Made by a program: the position numbers and the translations under genes. The notes beneath the pieces are model-generated. The model was not told the DNA's origin, did not search any database, and was given only the letters and a program-made list of their open reading frames with translations. Of a DNA stretch of 64,000 nucleotides, positions 24,422 to 33,187 are shown in pieces. Position 1 is the first letter of the stretch. Each line of letters opens with the position of its first letter. The DNA comes from Paracoccus isoporae. GTDB taxonomy: Bacteria; Pseudomonadota; Alphaproteobacteria; Rhodobacterales; Rhodobacteraceae. The stretch is taken from the NCBI RefSeq assembly GCF_900101865.1, contig NZ_FNAH01000010.1, positions 1-64,000 on the forward strand, given 5' to 3'.

Positions 24422-25330
24422 TCAGAGTTCCTCGCGCCAGGGCGGATTCGCGCCGGGCCGCGAGACGGTGACGGCGGCGGCGCGCGCCGCCAAATCAAGC
24501 GCCTTGCCCAGTGTCTCCTCATCCAGCTTTTCCAGCGCGGTCTTGTCCAGAACCCCGGCCTCCGACAGCGCGGTCAGCAGCCCGGCATTGAAGGTGTCGC
24601 CCGCGCCGATCGTGTCTGCGATCTCGACCGGCTCGGCCTTGCGGTTGACCTGTCCGTTGCGGTGAATCGCGGTCGCGCCTTCCGCCCCGTGGGTGCGCAG
24701 GATCAGCAGCGGACCCAGGTCCAGAAGCTGCACGGCGGAGTCCTCTGGCGCATGGTCCGGGAACAGCCAGGCCGCGTCGTCATCCGAGATCTTCACGATA
24801 TCGGCCACCCGCATCAGCCCTTCAAGGCGCGACTTGGTGGCGCGCTCGTCGCGGATGAGATTGGGGCGGATATTCAGATCGACCATCACCACCGCGCCGG
24901 ATTCGGCCGCGCGATGCGCGACCTCGTCCACCGTTGCGCCGCAGGGATCCTGGATCAGGCTGATCCCGCCGATGAACAGCGCCTCCAGCCCGTCGGGCAG
25001 GGCGGGCAGCTCGCCCTCGTCGAACATCCGCCCGGCCGTGGCCTCGTCATAGAAGCTGTAGCTGGCATGGCCGTCATTCAGGAACACGAAGGCCAGCGTG
25101 GTCAGCCGGTCGGTTGCGGGGCAAAGCGACAGATCCACCCCGGCCTTCTCCAGCGGACCGCGCAGTGCTGCGCCGAAATCATCGGTCGAGATCGGCCAGA
25201 GATAGCCCGCATCCGCCCCCAGCCGGCCAAGCGCCACCGCGGTGTTATAGACCGATCCCCCCGGCAGCGGCAGGAAGGCCCCATCCTCGGGCACCATGTC
25301 GATCAGCGATTCGCCGCAGCACAGGATCAT
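24422..25330 (-). CDS. PfkB-family carbohydrate kinase (fructokinase-like)
   Basis: A 302-residue ribokinase-fold sugar kinase. The N-terminal ILCCGESLIDMVPE and LPGGSVYNTAVALGRLGA (substrate side) and the C-terminal EIADTIGAGDTFNAGLL (catalytic Asp and anion hole) are intact. The overall pattern is closest to fructokinases; 2-keto-3-deoxygluconate kinase is a less likely alternative that would matter for the uronate locus at 54 kb. It starts 20 bases after the zinc-ribbon gene in the same direction, with GGGAGG before the ATG, so it may be at the end of the telA operon although its function looks unrelated. Confidence 0.85.
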   Translation of the reverse strand: MILCCGESLIDMVPEDGAFLPLPGGSVYNTAVALGRLGADAGYLWPISTDDFGAALRGPLEKAGVDLSLCPATDRLTTLAFVFLNDGHASYSFYDEATAGRMFDEGELPALPDGLEALFIGGISLIQDPCGATVDEVAHRAAESGAVVMVDLNIRPNLIRDERATKSRLEGLMRVADIVKISDDDAAWLFPDHAPEDSAVQLLDLGPLLILRTHGAEGATAIHRNGQVNRKAEPVEIADTIGAGDTFNAGLLTALSEAGVLDKTALEKLDEETLGKALDLAARAAAVTVSRPGANPPWREEL

Positions 25331-25350
25331 CGTCGGCCTCCCATAAAAAA

Positions 25351-26616
25351 TCAGTAGCCCTGGATAATATACTCGCCCCCGGAGGAAAACCCGTCGGCAC
25401 TGAATTGCACATAACCGCTGGCTTGCGCGAACCAGAGCATCAGGGCCACCGCAATCAGCCCGAGAATGACCGCAACGGCGATCTTCCACATCGACCAGGG
25501 CCGTTCGCCCTGCACCCGGCCGGACTGGCCGTTCACCACGAAACGATAGGATTTGCCGCTGTATTTATACGCGGCCGACCAGACCGGCAGCAGGATATGC
25601 TTGAAGGTCTCCTCGGAATGGGCGGTGCGCACGCGCGAGATGCGTTGTTCGTCCCCGCCGATGTCGCGCCGGATATCCATGGCGATCACCGCGTCCATCT
25701 CCTGCCTTGCGATGCCGTGCCCGGCCTCCAGCGGGATGGTATAGCCCTCGGCCTCGAACCCGGCGAGATATTGCGGATCGTAAGGGCGCAGATGCGACAG
25801 GTCCCACGGCGTCAGTGCATCGGTGATGCGCCGCGGCAGAGCCGATGAGGCCAGCACCAGCACATCGTTGAAGGCGCGCCCGACGCGGCCGCTGACCTGC
25901 CGCCAGCGGGTCTTGCGCACGCGCTGCTGCACCCGGCGGGACTTGCCGTTCACCGTCTGCGTGACCCAGCGGGTCTCGTAATACCAGTCGCCCCGCGCCC
26001 CGGAATAGGCCGATTGCGTGTCCGCATCGAAGGTCCAGAACGGCGAATACACACCGGCCATGCGCCGTCCCTTGCGGGCGTATTTCACCAGCCCGGACGG
26101 CGCGAACCACAGCCGCCCCAGCCAGTCGTCAAGCGCCGCGCGGGCCTGATCCTCGGTCACCACGAAGGGCACCACGCCCTGCGGCTTGATCTGACGCGTG
26201 GCGCCGGTATCGGTGACGACGGGCGTGGCGCAAAACGGGCAGCGCGTGGAGTGATGTTCGCCTTCCAGATCGAATTTCGCCCCGCAATTCGGGCATGAGA
26301 GCATGCGGATCTCCTGTGCGATCTCGCTGCCCCGATCCAGCCGCAGCCCCTGTTCCAGGGGGATTTCGCGCAAAAGCGGCGCCTTGTGACCGGCATCCCA
26401 TTGCAGCGCCCGCCCGGTGGAGGGGTCGCGCAGCAATTCGCGCTCGCCCTCTGCGCCCTCCCGGCTTGAGCGGGCCGGTGCCCGCCCCGCCCCCGGCCCG
26501 ATCTCCTGCACATGGCCGCAATAGGGGCATTTCAATTGCTGCGCGCCCGGCGAAAAGGTCAGGCTCGCGCCGCATTGCTCGCAAGGGTAGCGGAACTCGC
26601 TCGGCGGGGTGGGCAT
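25351..26616 (-). CDS. Zinc-ribbon, membrane-anchored protein (YdjG-like)
   Basis: A 421-residue protein of no known enzymatic function. Two zinc-ribbon units are visible: CEQCGASLTF with LKCPYCGH (Cys 12, 15 and a second pair), then LSCPNCGAKFD with TRCPFCAT near residue 115. A middle domain follows (AGVYSPFWTFDADTQSAYSG), then one membrane helix near the C-terminus (MWKIAVAVILGLIAVALML). Such proteins are often mislabelled as primosomal or replisome proteins. Position next to an SPFH gene recalls B. subtilis ydjG-ydjH-ydjI of the pspA operon, where the zinc-ribbon membrane protein localises the SPFH partner; that parallel is inference. Confidence 0.7.
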   Translation of the reverse strand: MPTPPSEFRYPCEQCGASLTFSPGAQQLKCPYCGHVQEIGPGAGRAPARSSREGAEGERELLRDPSTGRALQWDAGHKAPLLREIPLEQGLRLDRGSEIAQEIRMLSCPNCGAKFDLEGEHHSTRCPFCATPVVTDTGATRQIKPQGVVPFVVTEDQARAALDDWLGRLWFAPSGLVKYARKGRRMAGVYSPFWTFDADTQSAYSGARGDWYYETRWVTQTVNGKSRRVQQRVRKTRWRQVSGRVGRAFNDVLVLASSALPRRITDALTPWDLSHLRPYDPQYLAGFEAEGYTIPLEAGHGIARQEMDAVIAMDIRRDIGGDEQRISRVRTAHSEETFKHILLPVWSAAYKYSGKSYRFVVNGQSGRVQGERPWSMWKIAVAVILGLIAVALMLWFAQASGYVQFSADGFSSGGEYIIQGY

Positions 26617-26680
26617 CGGGTCAATCCGTCGTCATGGGCCGGGCGGTCGCGCCGCGCCCGGTGCCGGCGTTACGGGGCCG

Positions 26681-27829
26681 TCAGGGCTTGGGCAAGGGCG
26701 GCGGAGGCGGGGGCGAGACGGTGAAGAGCTGCGCCAGCTCGGCCACCTCATCGGCGGGTTTCCAGCCATCCTGTCCGGCGGTCCAGACCAAGGTCTCGCG
26801 GGTGAAGCTGCCGTCGCGCACCATCCGGCCCAGATGGCCGCGCCCGTAAGGCCCGTCCGCCGCGCCATCCTTGGCGACATGCCAGACGGTTTCGCTGCGC
26901 GGCCCCGGCAAAGGCGGGGGCAGGGCACCGCCGCCCTGCGGCGGCTGCGAGGGCTGGGCTGAGGGCATCTGGCCCCAGGGACCGCTGCGCGCCGCCATGC
27001 CCATGCCGATCGCAGCGCCCAGACCTGCACCCATGCCGGCCCCCGCGCCGCCCTGGTTCTGCGAGGCGTTCAGCATCGCCTCGGCCTGCGCATATTGCCC
27101 GAAGCGATCCAGGTCACCGATGATCCCCATCGAGGTGCGCTTGTCCAGAATCGCCTCAACTTCATCGGGCAAGCTGACGTTTTCAATATAGAATTCCGGG
27201 ATGGTCAGCCCGTAATTGGCAATCGTCGGCGCAATCGCCTTGGCCACCATCTTGCCCAGTTGATCGGTATTGGCCGCCATGTCCAGGACCGGGATCCCGG
27301 ATGACGCGATCATGCGCGAGAACTCCTGCACGATGATGTTCCGAAGCTGGAAGGTGATCTCGTCGCTGGTGAATTCGCCATCCGTGCCGACGATCTCGGC
27401 CATGAATTTCGCCGGCTCCGTGACCCGCATGGAATAAGTGCCAAAGGCGCGGATGCGGACCGGGCCGAATTCCGGGTCGCGCGCGATGATCGGGTTCTTC
27501 GTGCCCCATTTCAGCCCATTGAACCGGGTGGTGTTGACGAAATAGATCTCGGATTTGAAGGGCGACTTGAAGCCGTGATCCCAATGCTGAAGCGAGGTCA
27601 GGATCGGCATGTTGTTGGTTTCGAGCATGTAGAGCCCCGGCCCGAACACATCCGCGATCTGCCCCTCATGGACGAACACCGCCGACTGGCCTTCGCGCAC
27701 GGTCAGCTTGGCGCCGTATTTGATCGCGTTGCCGCGCCGCTCGAACCGCCACACCATCGTGTCGCGGGTGTCGTCGGTCCATTCGATGACGTCGATGAAT
27801 TCGCCCGAAAGAAAGTCGAACAGGGCCAT
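26681..27829 (-). CDS. SPFH-domain protein with C-terminal GYF_2 domain (COG4260 type)
   Basis: A 382-residue protein. The N-terminal SPFH region (about residues 20-260) includes REGQSAVFVHEGQIADVF and FGTYSMRV. A Gly/Ala/Met-rich linker and a proline-rich stretch follow, then a GYF_2 (DUF4339) domain (WHVAKDGAADGPYGRG, WTAGQDGWKPA) and a polyproline tail. There is no N-terminal membrane helix, so it probably docks on a membrane partner, for which the zinc-ribbon neighbour is the obvious candidate. COG4260 proteins are annotated virion-core-like; B. subtilis YdjI is a relative that works with PspA. Confidence 0.8.
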   Translation of the reverse strand: MALFDFLSGEFIDVIEWTDDTRDTMVWRFERRGNAIKYGAKLTVREGQSAVFVHEGQIADVFGPGLYMLETNNMPILTSLQHWDHGFKSPFKSEIYFVNTTRFNGLKWGTKNPIIARDPEFGPVRIRAFGTYSMRVTEPAKFMAEIVGTDGEFTSDEITFQLRNIIVQEFSRMIASSGIPVLDMAANTDQLGKMVAKAIAPTIANYGLTIPEFYIENVSLPDEVEAILDKRTSMGIIGDLDRFGQYAQAEAMLNASQNQGGAGAGMGAGLGAAIGMGMAARSGPWGQMPSAQPSQPPQGGGALPPPLPGPRSETVWHVAKDGAADGPYGRGHLGRMVRDGSFTRETLVWTAGQDGWKPADEVAELAQLFTVSPPPPPPLPKP

Positions 27830-27921
27830 GGGTCTCTCCGTGCTGTGTCGGCGGTCCGGGCCGCCTTTTGGTCGTCGTCGGTGGCGCGGGCCGGATTGCG
27901 GCGCAAGCGGGTCCGCGCCTC

Positions 27922-28980
27922 TCAGTCTAGCAGATTCGCGGCGATCTCGCGCACGATCGGCTCGGCGCTGTCGCGGGTCATGCCGGGGCGCAGCCTTGGA
28001 TCGTAGAGAATTTCCAGAAGCAGCGCGTCGTGATGGGTCAGAAGGGCGAATTCCTCGTCATCGTTGAAGATCGAGGGCCGCGCCTCCGGGCTGTCATTGG
28101 CCAGCCCCATGCCCTGTGCCAGCTCTTCCTCGATACAGGATTTGCGCAGGCCGGGCGGCAGTTCGGCGCGGATGATCGCCACCGCCTCGGAATAGACCGG
28201 GCTGGCGCCGATGGAATAGGCAAAGACCGTGCAGTAATTCTGCGGCGGCAGCCCCTCGATGGCCTGGATGTCGCCGCCGGGAATGCCCGGCACCAGGGCC
28301 TCCAGCCGCGGGCCGATCCGCCGCCGCTCGTCCTCGTTGAGGAACAGCACGGTGAAATTGCCGCCGCCCGGCGTCACGGCAATGTCGTGGCCGGTGATCC
28401 GCGCCAGCCGTTCGGTAAAGGACTGTACATTCGCCCGGTCCCGCGTGCGTGTGGCGGGCGGCACGGATTCGCCGAACTCCACCGCGACCCGGACCGGCTG
28501 CGCCCATCGGCGCAGCTTCGAGGGCCGCGCCTCGGCCACGAGCTGCGCCCCGTCGCGCCAGTATTCGTCGTAAAGCGCGATCTGGACGAAATTCTCGGTC
28601 AGTTGCTCGGCGCTCAGCGCGATGTCGCGGCCATCGTCGCGGCGGAGCTGGCCGCGCGCGGTCAGCATGTCCTCCACCCCCTCGAAATAGCCATGCATGG
28701 TCTGGCTGGCCGGGGTGCTGGCGGCGAGGCTGGCGGTCCGTGCCTGTTCGGCCGCGCGCTGCGCCCGCGCGGCGCGCAGGGCCGATGTGGGGCGCGGCTC
28801 TGGCGGGGGTGCCACGATGGGGGCGGGCGCGGCGGGCGCGGCGGGCTCGGGAGGCAGCCGGCCCGGATCGGTGGAATCGACGCAAGCGGTGGCCGCGAGC
28901 GCGCCCAGACATGCCACCAGCCCCGGCAGCGCGCGCCGGGGCCGGGTCTCTGCAGCCAGGGTGCGGCGGCGCAGGATCAC
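27922..28980 (-). CDS. DUF2927 domain protein, exported
   Basis: A 352-residue protein with an N-terminal export signal ending LAATAC; the Cys at 33 could be a lipoprotein site, but the lipobox is imperfect. An Ala/Pro/Glu-rich linker leads to the DUF2927 domain (from about residue 105), with EGLPPQNYCTVFAY, CIEEELAQGMGLANDSPEARPS and HDALLLEILYDPRLRPGM. The EELxQ context resembles the pattern in putative zinc proteases of this family, but no complete HExxH is present. Its start is GTG overlapping the telA stop (GTGA), so it is tightly coupled to telA. Confidence 0.75.
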   Translation of the reverse strand: MILRRRTLAAETRPRRALPGLVACLGALAATACVDSTDPGRLPPEPAAPAAPAPIVAPPPEPRPTSALRAARAQRAAEQARTASLAASTPASQTMHGYFEGVEDMLTARGQLRRDDGRDIALSAEQLTENFVQIALYDEYWRDGAQLVAEARPSKLRRWAQPVRVAVEFGESVPPATRTRDRANVQSFTERLARITGHDIAVTPGGGNFTVLFLNEDERRRIGPRLEALVPGIPGGDIQAIEGLPPQNYCTVFAYSIGASPVYSEAVAIIRAELPPGLRKSCIEEELAQGMGLANDSPEARPSIFNDDEEFALLTHHDALLLEILYDPRLRPGMTRDSAEPIVREIAANLLD

Positions 28981-30167
28981 GTCGCGGCCGCCCCCGTCTC
29001 GCCCTCGACGGCGCGCGTCCGGCCGGCCGAGGCCGCCGACAGCGTCCGGCGCAGCTCGTCCTCCATGCGCACCAGCTCTTCCTCGGCGGCGGCGCGGCGC
29101 GCCTTGCCCTCGTCGGCGATGCGCAGGCTGTCCTCGATCGTGGCGATCAACTCGGCATTGGCGGTGCGCACCGATTCGATGTCGAACACGCCGCGCTCCA
29201 TCTCGGTGCGGATATTGGCATTCGCCTGGCGCAGATTCTCGGCGTTCTTCTCCAGCAATTCGTTGGTCAGGTCGCTTGCCTGCTTCACCGCGCCTGCGGC
29301 GTCGGCCGACCGCTGGATCGTGACCGCCTGCGCCAACTGCGTCTCCCAGAGGGGCACGGTGTTGACCAGCGTGGAGTTGATCTTGGTGACCAGCGACTTG
29401 TCGTTTTCCTGCACCAGCCGGATCGAGGGCAGGGACTGCATCGTCACCTGCCGGGTCAGTTTCAGATCATGCACCCGCCGTTCCAGATCGTCGCGCACGC
29501 TGCGCAGATCGCGCAGCTCCTGCGCCTCCATGACCTGACCGTCGGCCGGGCTGGCCTGCACCTCGGCCTCCTTGGCGGGGATCAGTTCTTCATCCATCTC
29601 GCGCAGCTTGGCCTCGCCCGCGGAGATATAGAGCGCCAGCTCCTCGTAGAAGTTCAGCGTCCGCTCATAGAGCAGATCGAGCGACTTGATGTCCTTGAGA
29701 AGCTGATGCTCATGGCTCATCAGATCCTCGGTGATCTTGTCGATCTGGCCCTGCACATCCTCGTAATTGGCGACGAATTTCGCAAATGGCGCACTGCGGC
29801 CCAGAAGCCGCTCCCACAGGCTGCGCTCGCGGCGCATGTCCAGCTCGTTCACCGAGAAGCCGCGGATCGTGGTGACGATGCCGCGCAGCGATTCGCCCGC
29901 CGGCCCGACATCCTTGTTCTTCACATCGGCCAGCATCTGCTGGCTGATTTCCTGCAACTCCGCCTGCGCGGCCGAGCCGAAATGGACGATCGATCCGGTA
30001 TCCTTCAGGTTGATCTCATCCATGCGCCGGCGGATCTCTTCGGCAACTGGCTGGTCGGCGCCTTCCAGCGGCACCACATCGCCCTTGGGTTCGGGCAGGA
30101 CCACCGCCGTCACCTCTTCGATCTGCTGCTGCGATTGCTCGGCGGCACGTTTCGTCTCGGTGGTCAT
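28977..30167 (-). CDS. TelA/KlaA family protein
   Basis: A 396-residue cytoplasmic coiled-coil protein. The family pattern is seen in KFVANYEDVQGQIDKITEDL, LMSHEHQLLKDIKSLDLLYE, YISAGEAKLREMDEE and TQLAQAVTIQRSADAAGAV. TelA proteins were named for plasmid tellurite resistance and are annotated as toxic-anion resistance proteins; the mechanism is unknown. AGGAAGGAACGCA precedes the ATG. It heads a minus-strand run with DUF2927, SPFH and zinc-ribbon genes. No TerC/TerD genes are present in the window. Confidence 0.88.
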   Translation of the reverse strand: MTTETKRAAEQSQQQIEEVTAVVLPEPKGDVVPLEGADQPVAEEIRRRMDEINLKDTGSIVHFGSAAQAELQEISQQMLADVKNKDVGPAGESLRGIVTTIRGFSVNELDMRRERSLWERLLGRSAPFAKFVANYEDVQGQIDKITEDLMSHEHQLLKDIKSLDLLYERTLNFYEELALYISAGEAKLREMDEELIPAKEAEVQASPADGQVMEAQELRDLRSVRDDLERRVHDLKLTRQVTMQSLPSIRLVQENDKSLVTKINSTLVNTVPLWETQLAQAVTIQRSADAAGAVKQASDLTNELLEKNAENLRQANANIRTEMERGVFDIESVRTANAELIATIEDSLRIADEGKARRAAAEEELVRMEDELRRTLSAASAGRTRAVEGETGAAAT

Positions 30168-30582
30168 TGCGTTCCTTCCTGGGCTCTGACGCGACGGGTC
30201 GCCGGCAGAATAGGCTGAAAATTCTGCGGTTCAACAGTGCCGATAGGCGAAAGTTCCCGGCCGATGCAGACGGATGCGCCATGGCCCGGCCCGCCCGCCG
30301 ACGGGTTTTGCCGGTCGCGGCGAGGCGTCGGATGCGGTCCGACCGGCCTGGACGGATTGGCCCGATGCGGATGACCGCCATGCAGACCGCACGCGCGCTC
30401 GGCCCCTCAGCCCCGCATGTCTCCGCCGCCGTGGCGGTGCGGGCAGGGATCGGCGCGCTTGCCGGGCGGCGCATCGCGATGGTTGGCGGCGCGGTTCGGC
30501 TTGTGTCGCGGGGGCGGATCGGCAAACCTGTCGACGACGGATGCCGCCCGGCAGGGCCGTGGCGCATGAGCGGAGGAGCGCG
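30168..30582. other. 415-base spacer between divergent telA and tpa
   Basis: Should hold both promoters. An open frame runs across it on the plus strand, but the product is Arg/Ala-rich without family resemblance. I see no convincing paired promoter boxes or hairpins. GGAGGAG lies just before the tpa start. Confidence 0.5.
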
Positions 30583-31962
30583 ATGACACTCGACCTGACC
30601 CAGAACGACATCTCCGAGGTGGTCGCCGCAGACCGCGCCCATGTCTGGCATCATCTGAGCCAGCACAAGCAATATGAGACCAGCGATCCGCGGGTCTTCG
30701 TCGAAGGGAAGGGGATGCGGCTCTGGGACGCGACCGGCAAGGAATATCTCGACGCCGTCTCGGGCGGGGTGTGGACGGTCAATGTCGGATACGGGCGCGA
30801 AAGCATCGCCAACGCGGTGCGCGACCAGCTTGTCCGGCTGAACTATTTCGCCGGGGCGGCGGGCAATGTCCCGGCGGCTGTGTTTGCCGAGCGGCTGCTG
30901 GAGAAGATGCCGGGGATGAGCCGGGTCTACTACTCCAATTCCGGCTCCGAGGCGAATGAGAAGGTCTACAAGATGGTCCGCCAGATCGCGGCGCGCCATC
31001 ACGGCGGGCGGAAATGGAAGATCCTCTATCGCGACCGCGACTATCACGGCACCACCATCGCCACGCTGGCAAGCTGCGGACAGGATCAGCGGGCCGAGCA
31101 ATACGGGCCGTTCCCCGACGGGTTCGTGCGGGTGCCGCATTGCCTGGAATACCGCGCGCAATGGGACGTGGAGGATTACGGCCGCCGCGCCGCCGATGCC
31201 ATCGAGGAGGTGATCCTGCGCGAAGGCCCCGACTCGATCGGCGCCATCGTGCTGGAGCCGGTGACGGCGGGCGGCGGGGTCATCACGCCCCCAGAAGGCT
31301 ATTGGCCGCGCGTGCAGGAGATCTGCCGCAAATACGACATCCTGCTGCATATCGACGAGGTGGTGTGCGGGCTTGGCCGGACCGGCACCTGGTTCGGCTA
31401 TCAGCATTACGGGATCGAGCCGGATTTCGTGACCATGGCCAAGGGCGTGGCTTCGGGTTACGCGGCGATCTCCTGCACGGTCACGACCGACCGCGTCTTC
31501 GAGATGTTCAAGGACGATGCCAGCGATCCGTTGGGCTATTTCCGCGACATCTCGACCTTTGGCGGATGCACCGCCGGCCCGGCCGCGGCGCTCGAAAACA
31601 TGCGCATCATCGAGGATGAGGGGCTGCTGGAAAACTGCACCGCGATGGGCGAACGGGTGCTGTCCAATCTGCGCGACCTTCAGGACCGCCACCCCGTGAT
31701 CGGCGATGTGCGCGGCAAGGGGCTGTTCTGCGGGGCGGAACTGGTGGCCGACCGAAGGACGAAGGAGCCACTGGAGGAGAAGCAGGTGCAAGCGGTGGTG
31801 GCCGACTGCATGGCGCAGGGCGTCATCATCGGCGCCACCAACCGCTCGCTTCCGGGGCTGAACAACACGCTGTGCCTGTCACCGGCGCTGATCGCCACGC
31901 CGGACGATATCGACCGCATCACCGACGCCATTGACGGCGCGCTCAGCCGGGTCGCGGGCTAG
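30583..31962 (+). CDS. tpa: Class III aminotransferase, probably taurine-pyruvate aminotransferase
   Basis: A 459-residue PLP enzyme. SNSGSEANEKVYKMVRQIAA, DYHGTTIATLASCGQDQR, LHIDEVVCGLGRTGTWFGYQ and MAKGVASGYAAIS (PLP lysine) are present. The whole N-terminus (ADRAHVWHHLSQHKQYETSD, VSGGVWTVNVGYGRESIA) is very like Tpa of Roseobacter and Paracoccus as I remember it. Tpa converts taurine and pyruvate to sulfoacetaldehyde and alanine. The usual partners xsc, tauR and tauABC are not adjacent, so another omega-amino donor is possible. The ATG at 30583 has a strong GGAGGAG site. Confidence 0.78.
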   Translation: MTLDLTQNDISEVVAADRAHVWHHLSQHKQYETSDPRVFVEGKGMRLWDATGKEYLDAVSGGVWTVNVGYGRESIANAVRDQLVRLNYFAGAAGNVPAAVFAERLLEKMPGMSRVYYSNSGSEANEKVYKMVRQIAARHHGGRKWKILYRDRDYHGTTIATLASCGQDQRAEQYGPFPDGFVRVPHCLEYRAQWDVEDYGRRAADAIEEVILREGPDSIGAIVLEPVTAGGGVITPPEGYWPRVQEICRKYDILLHIDEVVCGLGRTGTWFGYQHYGIEPDFVTMAKGVASGYAAISCTVTTDRVFEMFKDDASDPLGYFRDISTFGGCTAGPAAALENMRIIEDEGLLENCTAMGERVLSNLRDLQDRHPVIGDVRGKGLFCGAELVADRRTKEPLEEKQVQAVVADCMAQGVIIGATNRSLPGLNNTLCLSPALIATPDDIDRITDAIDGALSRVAG

Positions 31963-31987
31963 ATCGGTCCGGGCGCGGCGGCGTGGG

Positions 31988-33187
31988 TCACGCCGGATCC
32001 GCGTCGTCTTTCGGCGCGGGCGCGGCGCGGCCGCTGATCTCGTATCGCAGGGCCAGCATATCGCCCACCGCGTCGAAATCCGCCTGATCGGTGGCGTCAT
32101 AGGGCTCCATCCGATAGCGGCGCAGCGCGGCCTCCAGCCCCGGTTTCAGCACCGCCGGAAAATCCTGGTAGAAGCTCTGATTGTATTTCTCCAGAAACGC
32201 CAGGCTGCGGGTGCGGGCGATCTCATGGGCGCGGGCGGGAATCTCGGCGGTCATCTTCGCCGCGTTCTCGGCACCGTATTCCCTGATATACCAGGGTGAC
32301 ATCGTATCGCCGCCCATCAGCTCGCCGAACTTGTAGGTCGGGCGGTCGAGGAACCTGATCTCGGGCAGGTCCAGCGACAGGCCGAACTGCTTTTCGTAAT
32401 ACTGCAGCAGCAGCCCCTTGCGGGCGAATTTCTCGGCATTGGGGCTGGACAGCGACAAAAGCGCATCCCGCGCCTTGTCAGGATAGGCCTGCGCGATGAT
32501 CCGGGCGGTGCCCAGCTCGGTGATGCCCATCACATAGGGCGCATTCACGAAACCGCAGGCCGAAAACGCGGGAAAGGTCCGGTTCCGCGTATAAGGTGGC
32601 GGCTTGGCAAAGGAATCGGCGGTCTGATCCAGGATGGCGCCGAAGGTCATGTATCGGCTGCCGGTGGTCTTTGCGGTCAGGATCGCGCCGATCCCCATGA
32701 AGGACCACGACGTGCTGCGCAGCGAGGTCTCGGTCAGGTTGGTGCCGATGATGATCGGATCGAAACTGGTGAAGCCGCGCCGCTCGCGCGCGAATTGCCC
32801 CCCGAAATCGAGCGAGACGAGCGACGTGTCCCCCGGCATCAGCGCCAGTGCCGCCAGGGAATCGAACCCGCCGCTGAAGGACAGCGTCACCCCGGTTTCA
32901 TTTCGCGCCCAGCGTTCCTCCTCCGCCGGAGCGGCGGCGGTGGGCAGGCACAGCGTGAAGGGCTGGATGCGTCCCAGGCATGCGGCGCTGACCGGGAAAT
33001 CGAAATGCACGTCGGAATATTTGCGCGCGGCGAGGGTGGAGAGGGCATGCGCAATCAGGTCGTGGCCGAAGCTGACGGCGGCGGGGGCCTCGAACCGGAC
33101 GGTTTCGGTCGGCGCATCGTCGCGCTCGACGGTGACCTCGAACTGATGCCCGTCGCTGCGAAAATCGGTAAAGACAATGCGGGACAT
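31988..33187 (-). CDS. PP-loop (adenylyl-transfer/asparagine synthetase-like) protein of unknown function
   Basis: A 399-residue protein whose clearest motif is TLSFSGGFDSLAALAL (residues 101-116), the SGGxDS pyrophosphate loop of N-type ATP pyrophosphatases. Members of this fold (QueC, TilS, AsnB, NAD synthetase) activate a carboxylate or tRNA base by adenylation. The first 100 residues form a separate beta-rich domain (MSRIVFTDFRSDGHQFEVTV). I do not recognise the family; DUF6395 proteins are a possible match. No zinc-binding CxxC of QueC is seen. It stands alone, convergent with tpa, with a 297-base spacer upstream in which I see nothing. Confidence 0.6.
   Translation of the reverse strand: MSRIVFTDFRSDGHQFEVTVERDDAPTETVRFEAPAAVSFGHDLIAHALSTLAARKYSDVHFDFPVSAACLGRIQPFTLCLPTAAAPAEEERWARNETGVTLSFSGGFDSLAALALMPGDTSLVSLDFGGQFARERRGFTSFDPIIIGTNLTETSLRSTSWSFMGIGAILTAKTTGSRYMTFGAILDQTADSFAKPPPYTRNRTFPAFSACGFVNAPYVMGITELGTARIIAQAYPDKARDALLSLSSPNAEKFARKGLLLQYYEKQFGLSLDLPEIRFLDRPTYKFGELMGGDTMSPWYIREYGAENAAKMTAEIPARAHEIARTRSLAFLEKYNQSFYQDFPAVLKPGLEAALRRYRMEPYDATDQADFDAVGDMLALRYEISGRAAPAPKDDADPA

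Noticed and set aside
30167..30586. A 139-codon open frame in the telA-tpa spacer
   Set aside because: Arg/Ala-rich product without ribosome binding site or family resemblance; it overlaps the tpa start.
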